Below are positions 22,828 through 35,130 of a stretch of 64,000 nt of DNA, one piece after another (the first letter of the stretch is position 1; each line of letters begins with the position of its first letter). Source of the stretch: Sipunculus nudus (taxonomy: Eukaryota; Annelida; Sipuncula; Golfingiida; Sipunculidae); the NCBI GenBank assembly GCA_026874595.1, contig CM049311.1, positions 70,972,453 through 71,036,452 of the forward strand, read 5' to 3'. Below the pieces are notes generated by a model, which saw only the letters and a program-made list of their open reading frames with translations, had not been told where the DNA came from and searched no databases. Both the position numbers and the translations under genes were made by a program.

Positions 22828-23250
22828 GGGGGGGACATAAAGACAAGACCTTGGATCCTTCCATAAACATCTTTTTAGTATTGTTCTGTGGGAGGAGACT
22901 TGACACTGTCAACGCTGAAACGGCAATTGAACAGTCGGGAAAATGAATCAAAGAAGATGACAATGCAGCATTTCAACGCAATTTTCCTACCCGCTTACCA
23001 TGCGATGATTTTTTGTCTGGGTTTCTTCTCCTGTGAGCCATTGACTAATCTGCAGGAGACTTGATACAATATCCAGAGAGCGGGCAGGTTGTTTAACTAC
23101 TCATTCTTTTACTACCCGCCCCAGCCTGTAAATAACATATCTTAAAATATTGGAAAAATCATAACCTTGAACATTTGTATGTGATATACAAGAAGTATGA
23201 ACCTGTCCATGCTGTTTCTACCTTTTAACTTTTTATCTCATGAATAAACA
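22828..23250 (+). other. GC-richer tract, possible 3' UTR of the exon candidate
   Basis: Elevated GC continues for about 300 bp past the stop, then falls. A GAATAAACAA hexamer context near 23241 could be a polyadenylation signal. AGGAGACTTGACACTGTC and AGGAGACTTGATACAATATC recur about 155 bp apart. If the exon is not real, this is simply a conserved-looking non-coding block. Confidence 0.3.
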
Positions 23251-25636
23251 ATCTGTTTCATCAAAAATGATGTGTATGTATGCAAAGCATTTCAAAGATG
23301 ATCAATTACATCAAATCTTAATAGGCAAGAAAGTTAAGGTTGGTATGGAAATCAGTTATACAAAATGCTAGAAATATGATAAGATTCATGACATCTTTTA
23401 TTTTGCCTAATAAACAAACTTTTGAGGATAAAAATAATATTTTTTATTCAGTTTCCCAAAAAACCTTGCAAATCCCATAATCCCTGCAGATGAGATATTA
23501 CCCTTGGTAGTGAAGGTCCAGTTTTGGGATTTTACAGTAATGAGATATGCACATGTAAGCCATGAAACTGCCAAATAGATATGGGAGAACTATGAAATAT
23601 ATATCCATCCATCACGCAGGAACCAAAGGAAAATTACATTGGTGACCACAAACTCCCCCTGACAAGGCATTCATTTGAATCTGCCACTTTGAGTTGTTGA
23701 TCTCGTTAGTTTTGCTTTATCTCCAAATACAGGATCATACATCAAAGAAAAATTTTCTACAGAGAAAAAAAAAATCCTCCATGTATTGCAATTTTAAATA
23801 TCAGCCTGTCAATAATGTTCAACCATGTAACAATGAAGAACATTACAAGGAGATTATTCTAATGCAAAGTGAATTTTTTTTAAAGTGAATTTTTCTAATT
23901 TATATATCCTGCTTTTTACCCACAAGCAGTCAAGAGATTCTAAGGAATAATACAGACAACCATTGAACATAGATTATCCTAATCCTCTGTGTAACTGAAG
24001 CATTTAATTTCCAAGCAAAGCTCTTGTTATTAATCCAGAGAATAAGTCAGCTCATTAAAAAAGATCTCTGTCACTGTAGGTCTGCAATTTTCAGTGAAGG
24101 GCTTAATCCGAGTTTCATAAGGGAATTTATTTTTTCATTTAAATGCACCAACACATGCAATTAATCCAACAAAGATGGTAATTTAATGAAATCAGAAACA
24201 TGGGCAATGCACTAGAGATCAATCACAAGGCGAGCATGCAGAAGCATTGAAGAATAGACAATGCAACAAAACAGATTAATCATCAGAAAGGATGGCCCCA
24301 TTCCTCTATACCAGGCCATGATTTTTAAGGTATGCTTAATGTAAGGTAAGCATTGCTTCTCATAAGATGCAAAGAGCTGTGTCATACGCTGAAATCTAAC
24401 CAGGCAAACCTGCTCTGAGTTTACACCATCACTGCCAGTGCTTCAGGCATCTGACTACTAATCCAACAGCTAGTGTTCCTGCTATACCTATGTATATGTG
24501 TTTTGTAACAAATCCTGGTATCTTTTACTATAGTAGACAAGGGAGGTTGATGAGTTTCTTTTATATCAATATTTGGGTCAAAATTTTTGCGGTTGGATTT
24601 TCCCTTGGGTTCACTCAGTGATTGAATACATCATGTTTCACAATATTATTAAACAGGTATTTGGAATACTGCAGATATTATGGCAGTTTTAAGAAAGTTG
24701 AACATCTCATATTAATTCTTATGGTCATTTTTGTGATATATGCAGCAGAATTAAGGATCTGTAATGTGCATCAATCTGTCATAGAAAGAAGCCCTGGTGT
24801 CATAACTTAATTCTCCTATCTCTGTGGTTTTTCTGAATTCATATGAGTCACCACACTAGCATTTGAAAATGGCAGGTTTTAAGTGATTTAAAAAAAAAAT
24901 TTTAACATGACATCTGCCCTAAAAATGAGAACGGTATAACAAGGGATGGTCACTCTTATATAATTACATCTCATCTCACATGGTTTCAAATTACTATAGT
25001 TTTGAAACAAACTGAGTCTCATCATGGTAATCAGAAGCGGATCAAGGGGGGTCCAGGCACCTCTTTTTCTGTTGCCATAACCTTTTTTGAGGTTTCAGAT
25101 TCAATTTTACTGCCTGGAGTCCCTTTTTCCAGACCTGGGACCTTTTGTTTTTTAGTTTTTCTATGAGTCCTCCTGGGTTGGACCCTCCCTCCCTTTACCT
25201 AAATCCTGAATATCCCCTGGTAATCCAAAGAATATTTTATCCACCACAGCTAAAACAACCCAGAATGAACTGATAAAACTGGTTTATGCAAGTCCTGATT
25301 TAAACATGGTGATAGAGCTAAGAACAAACTATATTTATAACTGACAGGTCATTCAATGCAGGTGAATGCTTCCTGGACCTTTTGCTGTAGTCCCGCACTT
25401 TATTCACACAGACCAACCAATTCATCTTAATTAAGCCCATGTTAGAAAACAATTTTTGAGCCCATTTAATTCAAAGACATTGCCACAATTATTTCAAAAC
25501 CATAAACCATGCTTGGTTAGAGTGGCATAAGACAAAAAACACAAAGCTTTCATTGAGTATCATCAAGGACCAGCTGACCCAGAGTGACACTAAGATAAGG
25601 TTCCTGATAGGAAGGTGCCAAACTCTGACTTTAAAA
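23251..25636. other. AT-rich unique DNA, no gene seen
   Basis: No supportable gene, RNA or mobile element. Open frames at 23694-23888 and 24622-24810 are short and AT-driven. Confidence 0.5.
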
Positions 25637-25768
25637 GGAGCCAACAAAGATTTAATGAAAAGACAAAGGAGCCAACAAAGATTTAAAGACCAGGAAAAAA
25701 GGGGCCAACAGAGATTTAAAGACCAGAAAAAAAGGAGCCAACAAAGATTTAAAGACCAGAAAAAAGGG
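25637..25768. repeat. Minisatellite, four units of 31-33 bp
   Basis: Units start with GGAGCCAACAAAGATTTAA at 25637, 25668, 25701 and 25734, with a fifth partial start at 25766. Two units have GGGG instead of GGAG. Because units are near 33 bp, open frames run through on both strands (25553-25825 plus, 25489-25857 minus) and give repetitive peptides; these are products of the repeat and not evidence of a gene. Confidence 0.88.
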
Positions 25769-28700
25769 GTCAGGCTATTCAGATTAATTATAATATTTTT
25801 ATATGTAAAAAAAAAAATTCTATGATTGTCATTATAAAGCACAAACTTAAAAATCAATTGCTAACTTTGGGGCATGATCTAAACCTACTTCAGTGAAGAA
25901 AACATCATATAAAATATGTGGGTCTCTGCAAGTTGACAGACAACAGTCAAATTCCATAAAACCACAGAGGTAGTATCTATTCATGCTCGTTCCCAAGAGT
26001 ATGACAACAACCTTCAGTTGAGTCTGTAAGACACTGGTGAAAGTGATAAAAGCTACCATAAATATAGTATCAGTAAAGCTACCATAAATACACCTCAAGT
26101 TATCTCCAGGTCCCTGTGAGGCATTTTAACAGGAACTCAATCTGTTTTGTTGCAAACAGGTCTGAAGTATTCCTTAGTTCCCACAAACACTCCTCAAGTA
26201 CCCTGTCTGGAGAGTGCTGTGCGAGCCTAATAACTCTCAGCGTAACTGGTGTTACATGACACTGTAACATACTTCAGCCTGTTGACACCAACAAACACCA
26301 GCTGCTCTAATCACTACCTCAACCAACTGACAGGCAGGGGAACCAAGAATGGTTTCCAAGCTGGCTGTGCTCAGAATATTTCAAAATATTCTTGATTGAA
26401 TTTAACAAATTTTTATCTTTTGGCAAGGAAGTTGTATGACATTTTAAGTAGATATGAACTTATAATCTATTTAAACGATCCCTTTCAACTTGTATGATAT
26501 TATTTATGAAGACAGTTAATCAGCCAACTTATTATTGTAGAGGCTTAGAAAAATGTATTATGAATAAACTTGATTTTAAAGATAAATCTTTACCAATTTT
26601 TAATTAAAAACCCAGTACATTTTTGTGACTTTTATAATCGTGTAAAACATAAGATTTCCTGAAGAAGGAATGAAGTCAAAATAGAACATCTGTTAAACTG
26701 AAAAAGTAATCTGCATGGTCTCTGGGAGCTACGTCACTGGAAGATGACCTCATTTTCAAAGGATACCATCAAAGACTCAACTATATTTATGACAACAGGT
26801 AAGAAAAGAAGAACTCTTTACAAGTGAAGTGACTATTGTTCAAAATATTACTCAATATTACTTTGTGTCCTTGACTTTAGCTTCCATTCTCTAAGGACAA
26901 ATACCAGGAACAACCAAGTGGTTCGTTTTTTTTTACACTAAGATGCAATGACTCAGGAAATCTTTCCCAGGCATCCAAAATAAGTCTTTGTATCAAGGCT
27001 GAATTTATCAACCTGCAAACATTTTGTTTTTATGTAACATATTATCTACTTTCTCACTGTAATACAGTTGGGAAAAAATTCTTGACATATCAGATTAATT
27101 ATATAGAATGAAATTCCATTATTATCCATTTAAAGTGTTTTACTGACATTGCTAAACTGTATATAAATGTAAAGAAAAGGATGGTGAACTGTCTTGACAG
27201 AGAGCTGAACGACATTTTTACCTGAGAGCTGTTCCTTATCTAAATTAGTAAGTTAAAATTTAATCATCTCTGAAGATCCCACATTCATTTAAGACTTAAG
27301 ATTCTTGATCTCTTTGTAGGAGCAAATTTTCTGAAGGATGTCTTAATATAGCACATAAAATGACTATTTCAGGTTTGAACAAAACAATAAGGACAAAATG
27401 TCATCATTAAAGACTGTCTCTTGTAAAATGTCAGCTCACCAACTGTCAAATAAACCTAATGTCTGCCATCACAAACAAAATAATCACAAGAAGACGTATT
27501 ACTCAGGAAATCCTTCCCAGGCATCCAAATTAAGGTCATCAGTTTTATTACAATGATCCATTTTGAGGAAGACAGAGCTGCAAAAGTCTGTGTTTTTCAC
27601 TGCAACGACCTGATAGTCAAAGGAAGTGCAGGCACTATCTGAGACATAAGTAAGAATTTATCAATATTCTAATATACTGCATCTGTATCATTATAAAACA
27701 GGAACTAGATACACCAGTAATTAAAGAGAATGTCTATCCTGCACTAGATTTTCACTGTAATCCAGATACAATTTATTAATGCAATCATAATCTTAGACTT
27801 ATCTGTCTTGCAAGTGTCACCAGATATCAGTGCTGGTGACAGTTCCTTCTTTTAAGACAGATGCACAAAGAAAATAATCCTGCACCTACATCAAGGTTAG
27901 AATCAACTTCAAAATTAAATAAATTCCTCCCTAAACATGCACATCTCCAAAAAATATTAAAAGTCTAAATTATCCCCCTCACTTTTTCCCTGCATAACCT
28001 TTACACTATACATATTTCATTTCATACCTAAGAATATATTACTTAAGGACTTAATATATAAACTGTTAAATTATTGCAAGGATATCTGGGAGCAATGATC
28101 AAGACCAGCTAACAAATATCAGTGGACCATGGTGTGTGGGTGTTGATGAACATATGTTCATTTTAGCATGATTACATTTTTTATATAAACTTTTTTTTCA
28201 CAGAATTGATTGATCTTAAATGTCAGTGCCTCTTTTCCAGATACAAAGTATCATGACTAGAACCACACCCAACTTTTTGCAATTTATTTTCGCTTTCTAC
28301 CCTTTGCACCCACTCCTGATACAGGCTGTAAATTTCTTTAATGATGATAAATCACATATACTGTCTTTCCAAAGTTCCTAACCAATCACTGGTGATCTTG
28401 ACACTTAATGACATTGTTAATATTTCAAAATAATAAATTCTGTGTGGTGATGAACTTCACAGAAACAGCTTAATAAATCAACCATTAAAACTGAGACCTC
28501 AACAACATCATGCAGCAAGTGATTTATGAAGTTATTGAAAATAAATACAATAAGCCTCACTTGAAAAGGATATGGTCAAATAAGGAACACTTTTTTTACC
28601 AAAACATTTTTTTTAAGGATATAGGCCCATGCCCTATAGAAAGCATTACATTTGGAACGTGCTTGAAGGTTCCTCTTTTAATTAACTTATTAGAGTTAAG

Positions 28701-29150
28701 CATTTTGACTTTCAGGTTTTGCATGAATGGGAAAAAGTTTAATATCTTCATATTGCCTTTAATTGTGATATTCTCTTTAAAAACTTTGTGTGAAGCAAGG
28801 GTTACATAGTATTGGTCAAGTCTCTGTATGTGTCCACAGCGTCCATGAAGAACTGGTTCATGGATATTATGGAAATGTTACAAGGTCAGGAGTATGAATT
28901 CACATTCATGTCAATCATCCTACAAATATGCAAGGTTTGGCACTGTATAGTTTCCAACAGCATTCGAGGTTCACCTTATGGGGTTTTAAGATTTAATCAT
29001 TTAGCCGTCTTTGAAGCATGTGATCACATGAACTGAGAACTGTGACGTCACAGGATGTGACAGTCAGTAAAGGATGACTGTAGCTTTATTAGCAACAGCA
29101 TGATGATAGGGGCTGATTGTTGTATTTTACATGTAATTCTCAGCAAAAAG

Positions 29151-29152
<2 letters not shown>
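25769..29152. other. Mostly unique DNA with one short dispersed duplication
   Basis: A GC-richer block without a convincing open frame lies at about 26100-26370. A 34-bp segment beginning ACTCAGGAAATC is present at 26951-26984 and again at 27501-27534 with three differences. Open frames at 28510-28809 and 28812-29036 lack support. Confidence 0.45.
26951..27534 (+). repeat. 34-bp direct repeat, copies 550 bp apart
   Basis: The copies share ACTCAGGAAATC, TTTCCCAGGCATCCAAA-like sequence and TAAG, with a less similar AAGA-G upstream extension. The DNA between is unique AT-rich. They may be the edges of an old tandem duplication or of an unrecognised insertion. Confidence 0.6.

Positions 29153-29240
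<88 letters not shown>
29153..29240. repeat. Long TA microsatellite, 44 units
   Basis: Eighty-eight bases of uninterrupted TA dinucleotides, the longest microsatellite in the window. Both strands read as open Ile-Tyr frames through it, which explains the spurious open frames here. Confidence 0.97.
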
Positions 29241-29247
<7 letters not shown>

Positions 29248-30705
29248 TTATATATAATAAAGATCCTACATTTGATCCCCTCAGTGGCAAATGCTGATAA
29301 ATCTACAGATCTTCAAAGATCCACAGGTTATGTTTTGTATTACTCCTATAGTCCTGTGTATACAAAACCTGAAACCCATTTCTTGATAATGACATATCAT
29401 TAATTCTTGCCTATTGTTCACCTTTATCCTCGTGAATGGTTGATATGTTATTGTTATAGACATTACTGGTCAAACATCTGTTGGTCAGACTGACTGAGGT
29501 GCATGACCGGTGGTGCACACATGCAGGGGCTTCATGCTTCTTTAGTAAAACATCTTAATGTGTTTAAATGACTTAAAATGAGTAACCAATGACACCAAGA
29601 AATATAACTGTCCACTAATAAATTTTGATTATACCCTATAAATACTGATTAAACTATTAAATATTCAGCCCAGGTGGTGCTACGTTCCCTCTACCTACCC
29701 AGATAACCTGATAATTAAACTGTGGAGTGTTCTTGGCACTCTCCGGAAGAGGGAATCATCTTTATAATATATTAATTCTTAGGACCTGCTCACTGAATTA
29801 TTATTCTAAGAACCCTGTACCTATTTCTGGTTATTAAACACCAGGGCTCAAGAATACAGTGGTAACAAAATTTTGTAAATAAAAATTAATTTACCCTTTA
29901 ATTAAATTCCAAGATTGCAACCTTATTTAACTGTTAACTATGGTGCTAATTCATTTATTTGACTGCATCTGAACCAATCCCAGAGTTAATTTAATATTCA
30001 GCATTGAACTTGATCTTCATGAAGAGTATATACACCATGCATCAAGAAAATTAAATTTTTTTATAAATATTAGTAGCAACAAAAAATTGAAAATCCACCA
30101 GTAATGCACAAGCCTTTACAGAAAAGCCTTTTATTACAAGAATGCTGGTCTGATTCCATGTCACCACAGATAAAAAATACTGGTGAACAAGTTTAAAATA
30201 TCAAAATAAGGGTTGGATTAATTCATCATTCCCAGTTTCATTGTTAGATGACAGTGGTGTCCCTAGACTGATTTGGTTTCAAATATCACAGTCTCTGTCC
30301 AGCCCAGACGTACCTTACATCCAGTTAACAATCAGTAGTACAGGAACCAATCTGTTGCTAATCTTTATTAAACTGGCATTTTTCGGCAGACACTCATACT
30401 ATTACCAGACTTTTTGGACTTCAAACTAATAAAAAAATTTGATAAAAAATACTGATTGCCATTATTCTTTTTGTATACATATTTTTATTTAGACTGGACC
30501 ACACAAAACTCCAATCTTCAATTAATTGGGTCATCCCTATCTGTTTACCCCATCCTTTAAGAATGTTCATGTATGGAAATCTGTTCAGGTGTTCGGCATA
30601 ATCCTTGTGACACACAAAATGACAAATGAACAAACAGACACAGGAAAAAACATAACCTCCTAAGTTAGGGTAGACACAATCCTAAGATTTTTTTTCTACA
30701 CTTCC
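29241..30705. other. Unique DNA, no gene seen
   Basis: No gene supported. Around 29683-29756 there is an inverted pair TTCCCTCT/AGAGGGAA about 60 bp apart enclosing a small GAGTG/CACTC hairpin, possibly a structured element but too weak to name. Confidence 0.45.
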
Positions 30706-30779
30706 AGAGAGAGAGACAGAGAGAGAAAGAGAGAAGAAGAAGAGCAGGAAAGAGAGGGAGAGAAAAAGAGAGAGAGAGA
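30706..30779 (+). repeat. GA-rich purine tract
   Basis: About 74 bases composed almost only of A and G (with two C), built from GAGA, GAAA and GAAGAA units. Such mirror-like purine tracts can form triplex DNA and bind GAGA-type factors. Confidence 0.9.
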
Positions 30780-31058
30780 TTTATATTCAACATCTTTTTA
30801 TATGTCAGGGGACTTTTGTTAAGGAATTTAATCTGCTGACACTAAAGCCACGAGTGACACATGTAGAAATCATACTACAGTATAGAGGTTCAGAGTATGA
30901 AATGAGATGTAAAATTATTTACTAATGTTACTAAAACAACAGTTTTTACTAAAACAACAGTTTTTATCTATTTTTTAGAAACTTACTTGTCCTTTATATG
31001 GCCAGTTTCTTGCATGACATTCATTTTCATGTGTATTTATTAAATATTGTTCTGTTTA

Positions 31059-31118
31059 CCATATTTTATGTACCAAAAAAAGCCTTGTGCCATATTTTGT
31101 GTACCAAAAAAAAAGCTT
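31059..31118 (+). repeat. Tandem duplication of about 31 bp
   Basis: CCATATTTTATGTACC-A7-GCCTTGTG is followed directly by CCATATTTTGTGTACC-A9-GCTTTG. A smaller 18-bp duplication (ACTAAAACAACAGTTTTT) lies at about 30930-30967. Confidence 0.8.
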
Positions 31119-33272
31119 TGAAGACCTGAAAACTTTCATGTGAAAGCTGTAAAAAAAATTCATTAATGATTTTGGTGTTAACCACATCATGCACATGGAT
31201 AATGCAAAAGAACTCAAGGACATTGTCTTTCTTGTTATTTTGCAACTCCAGCTATGATGGATATATGACAAACTTGCTCCATTCAGTTTTTTGTATTTGC
31301 TAGTTTAACTACAGCTCACCGGATGAGAGAACCCGACTTATCTGTGAAAATGGAAAAGTCTGCTTGCTGTCAGGGTTATTTGGCAGCCCTGCCTTATTTA
31401 GTACAGTGCAGAAGCAATAACAATTTGGAAGCCAGACAAAGTTGGCTAATTTAATACCATGGTTATTCTCCTAGGAGCACAACAATCGTATTTTAAACAT
31501 GGATGCAGAATCTTGATAACCCGCGGTGATTAACAGACGACCACACAGCTCACACTCCTATGTACCAGGTATAACTGCAGAAACAGTCACTGTTATTTTT
31601 ATAAGACACACATGGGGTATATTACATCACATACATATCTTTTGATCAAAAAGATTTATTATGAAAAAAAAATCCTCAATGTAAGCCAAAAATTATGTGT
31701 CTCAGGATAAAGTGTTGTCTATAGAAGAATAATACTTTGTTTATAAGGAATAAACATTGCATTTATAAGGATAAAAAAATCATGCTTCTGCATTTGATAA
31801 TTCCTGAGTTCTTCATCCTCCTGACTGTAGTATGTATTTGATAACTGAAAAGTGTCAAATACTAAAGTTATAAAGATGAAATGAAACACTGAAACATCGA
31901 CAGTGATATAAAGTCAAATATTACAACAGTAGCATCAGATCTCACTGTATTCATATGCTGATGCTACTGATCATAAAATCAAAATTCAAAGTAAAAATCT
32001 GTACCTTCTATTGTTTCTCATTTTACAATCTTTATCAATCACCGATAAAAAATTTAATTAATTAATTAAACCAATAGATCGGGGAGTTTCTGAAGTATTA
32101 CTGAGGTGCATTCATTGCAAATATTAATTGTATTGTATTAATAAACTAGAAATATACTGGTTTGGTTAACTTTCTATGAAGACAGTAGAACATTGACTTG
32201 GAAATTTAAATACACAAGAAGTAAGTGTCAAATTAAAGGCCATCCGGAAAAAAAAAAAACATTTTTTTTCTCACAAATAAATTTTTAATTAATATTTTAA
32301 AGAATGTTTAACACATACTCATATATAAATTTAACAACTACCCAGTTAATACATAATAGAGAGCCTTTAATATAATTTCTAAATTTCATTTTTCTAATTT
32401 AAAAATTAGGTCATATTCTATCTTATATCAGTTATGATATAACCGTAAGCTAATAGTCATTTAACAAGATGATATGCAGTTTCCTGAGTGCTCTCCACAT
32501 ACAGAATTGTTTCAATACATTTAGGGGATTAGGATAATATGACATTTTTATGTAACATTTCATGCATTACTTAAGACTGACAATAAGCTTAAACCAGTAT
32601 GCAGGTGTCATCTGACCATCTAGCACTGTAGTCTGCAGCATATCATTTCATATGCACATGCAGCAACCTGCTGACATAGAACACGTGCTGGCCTGGAGCT
32701 GCTCTATAGACATGTGCCATAACATTTTGAGAACATACACACATTTTAATATGAACCACTTTGACTTGACTGGTCAGGACAGGTCTGAAACCACCACCAG
32801 AGAAATCAATACTGCACCTCTAACAAGGAGCTGCTGGTTACACAAGAAGTATCAAACATAGTAATTTGGATGAAATGTACGTAGGGTAGGTAGGGTAACG
32901 ATAACACCCCAGGAATACCAATAAACCACTAAGTTCTTGAGATGTCACAGATGATCCCTTCAGTTTTCTTTAGAAAGAATCTCTATTATTTTGACTTAGT
33001 TTGTTTTATCTAAGGGCATTATCATCATCATTCTCTGGTATTAGGGGAGACCTGGTCCTTAAGTGTAAATTTCCAAATATGAAATAAAAGTTTAATTTAA
33101 TTTAAGTGCTCACATAGCAAGGTTTGATCAAGCTGTTGGTAATTTATGGAGATCCAGAATTTGGTGGAGGTATGCCTTACCCTAAGTGCTCTCTAGTTTT
33201 ATGTTTCCTTTCACGTGGTGAATGAAAATGTTTTTTATTAACTGCCTTATAAATAAACAAATTGATGTGAAG
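31119..33272. other. AT-rich unique DNA, one hairpin and a possible retroposon tail
   Basis: No gene supported. The hairpin at 31927-31969 is listed separately. Near 33070-33107 the phrase GAAATAAAAG followed by TTTAA repeats resembles the 3' end of a non-LTR retroposon, but no body is recognised. A TTAA-repeat run lies at about 32051-32069. Confidence 0.4.
31927..31969. repeat. Perfect 12-bp inverted repeat, 19-nt loop
   Basis: CAGTAGCATCAG at 31927-31938 pairs exactly with CTGATGCTACTG at 31958-31969. Pairing does not extend outside the arms, so the stem is too short for a canonical microRNA precursor. It could be a palindromic protein-binding site, a decayed inverted-repeat element or chance. 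Confidence 0.6.
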
Positions 33273-33446
33273 TACGGTGGAACCCACAACCAACCCACAA
33301 TTGTGACCACCGCCACAATTATGACCACTTTTCTTGGTTCCGAATTTATGATCCAGGTACTTTAAGAGTTTCACAAATACGACCAACCCCAAATTAGCCT
33401 GTTTGGTCAGTCCCCAAGGGGGTCACAATTGTGGGGTTCCCCTGTA
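33273..33446. mobile_element. MITE with TA target site, pogo/mariner-like ends
   Basis: The left end (after TA) reads CGGTGGAACCC and the reverse complement of the right end reads CAGGGGAACCC, both then reaching CACAATTGTGACC. TA flanks both ends at 33273-33274 and 33445-33446. At 174 bp with no coding capacity it is a miniature inverted-repeat element. CAGTGGAACC-type ends with a TA duplication are common in pogo/Tc1-mariner relatives, so that assignment is by resemblance. The minus-strand open frame overlapping it (33177-33392) is an artefact. Confidence 0.7.
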
Positions 33447-34100
33447 GTTAATAAAACATAAACATATGACATAAGGTGACACTCAGCTAAAGAAAAAACA
33501 TATATAGTTTACTGAATACACATGGCCTAAAGAGTTGGAATATCTGTTATATATAGTCAAACAGTGTTGGTGCATGGAACAGAATGTATCTCTTCTGGTT
33601 CAGGTGTTATGTGTTGACCCCTTAATTATGTTGCTGAAGTATGTGACATTTGTTCACCCTTCATAAATAATAAATACAGCATGCAGCATTTCTCTTTTAA
33701 AGTTGAAATGGAAAGCATTAGACTCCTTTAATAAGAAATTTCATCTGTACTCCTCATAAACCTCTGACTGATGCAGCATACATTCTCAGTTCTCATTCTC
33801 AGTTCTCAAGCAGTTTATGTTTCCTTGACTTTAAAGTACACTCCAACATACCTTCATTATTAAATATTTAGCTTGATCTTTTATTTAACAGTGTGTGGGT
33901 AAACCCATTGCTTTCAAAAGGCATTTGCCTTGGGAATAAAGGTCCCCAAACTTTTTTGTAAACTGGCCCCTTTAAAAATAAGAGCCCTAGAGCCACCTGT
34001 TTTATTTTAAACTTTTAAACTAAAAACCATAATTTTTCAACTTCTTCAAATGAAATACTTATCTTTTCACAGCATATGTTCCAAAAGGTATTTTGATATA
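33447..34100. other. Unique DNA, no gene seen
   Basis: Nothing supportable. A duplicated 13-mer (TTCTCAGTTCTCA) lies at about 33783-33808. Confidence 0.5.
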
Positions 34101-34794
34101 CAGTGAAACCCCTCTGGAGTGGACAATCTGGGTAAACATGTTATTATGAGTTAATCATTTTGAGCAATGACTGAATGCTTAAGTCACCTTAAAGGTGCAT
34201 TATAAATGTCTATGACTGTCTTTGATCTAAAGCCCAGCTGAGCTCCCAGTCCAGGCGTGAGGTAATATCCGGATGTGTAACAGATAGTTCATTATCCTCG
34301 CTTCTGAGCCTATGTAAGAATAATGTGGTCCGAATTCAGAATGAATATGTAGCTTCACTGAAAGCTTGGCTCATTAGAAAATCTGTGAATTCTGTCATTT
34401 TTTTACACTGCTATGAATAAAAGGATAACTACCTTTAAACGATCCAGCTGAAAAATAAGGAAAACTGAATAAACATGCCCAGCTGCAGGTCTTATAGTCT
34501 TGGCCATATATGCCTAAATAATATGAACATTTACTGGATATAAGGCGTACCGGAAACAGACCATATTTGCAATTTCCAAGTATTTTTGTGGGAACTGATC
34601 AAGGCGATTGCTCGAGTGTCTGTTCGTTGGGGTGATATTTGCCACTAGGTGGACAAAATGTGTCCATTGTCCTGAATAGTGTGGTGTTTGCCCAAGAGGG
34701 GTTCTTAAAAGAGAAAAAACGCTTGGGCGGCCCAAAAACTACATAAGGCAGGGTGTCTGCCCAAGAGGGGTGTCCACAGCCCAGGGTTTCACTG
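34101..34794. mobile_element. Decayed TA-target DNA transposon remnant
   Basis: The left end, after TA, reads CAGTGAAACCCCTCTGGAGT. The right end in reverse complement reads CAGTGAAACCCTGGGCTGTG, and both continue to GGACA. The TA expected after the right end is not preserved. Near the right end GCCCAAGAGGGG occurs at about 34689-34700 and 34759-34770, likely a subterminal duplication. No transposase frame remains. The middle (about 34230-34320) is GC-richer and could be a separate insertion. The end type matches pogo/mariner-like elements. Confidence 0.5.
34641..34652 (+). promoter_or_regulatory. CTCF-like half motif inside a transposon remnant
   Basis: GCCACTAGGTGG matches the first eleven positions of the CTCF core and then diverges (ACA instead of CRS). 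It shares the core TTGCCACTAGGTGG with the site at 7405-7421. Confidence 0.3.
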
Positions 34795-34859
34795 TTCTGT
34801 TACTCAGAGGGACAAAGGCAACACAAAGTGCAGCATTCCCTCACAATAAAGGATAATTA

Positions 34860-35130
34860 TACTGGGTGTATAACACTGTGTGAAAATGAGGAGAGCAGCT
34901 CTGTGACCTTAACCTTTGACCCTGTGACCTAAATAGGGTTCTTCATCCATGGGTGGGTGTGCCATGTGTGAAAAATGAAAGGTTCTGGTCAAATATTTTG
35001 GCTTTAAATTGGCCAACACGCCAATTCCGGACAGAGGGACAGAGAAACAGACAGCGAGGCAGACATGCGGATGGACAGACACACAAACAGAGGCGTGACT
35101 ATACCCCCTCTTGCCACATTGCTGCGAGAG
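34860..35130 (+). mobile_element. Pearl-like remnant with ACAG-type microsatellite
   Basis: A block with GTGACCTTAACCTTTGACCC is followed by GGTTCTGGTCAAATATTTTGG and then, from about 35030 to 35093, a degenerate (ACAG/ACGG)n tract. After it comes ACTATACCCCCTC and a GCGAGAG-rich end. Core sequence followed by ACRG-type repeats is the pearl/HINE signature also seen at 47770-48165 and 60867-60910. The 5' end is not defined. Confidence 0.5.

Noticed and set aside
25489-25857. Repetitive open frames on both strands
   Set aside because: Explained by the 33-bp minisatellite; neither strand has other coding evidence.
29048-29297. Open frames with long Ile-Tyr runs on both strands
   Set aside because: They are the translation of a TA microsatellite.
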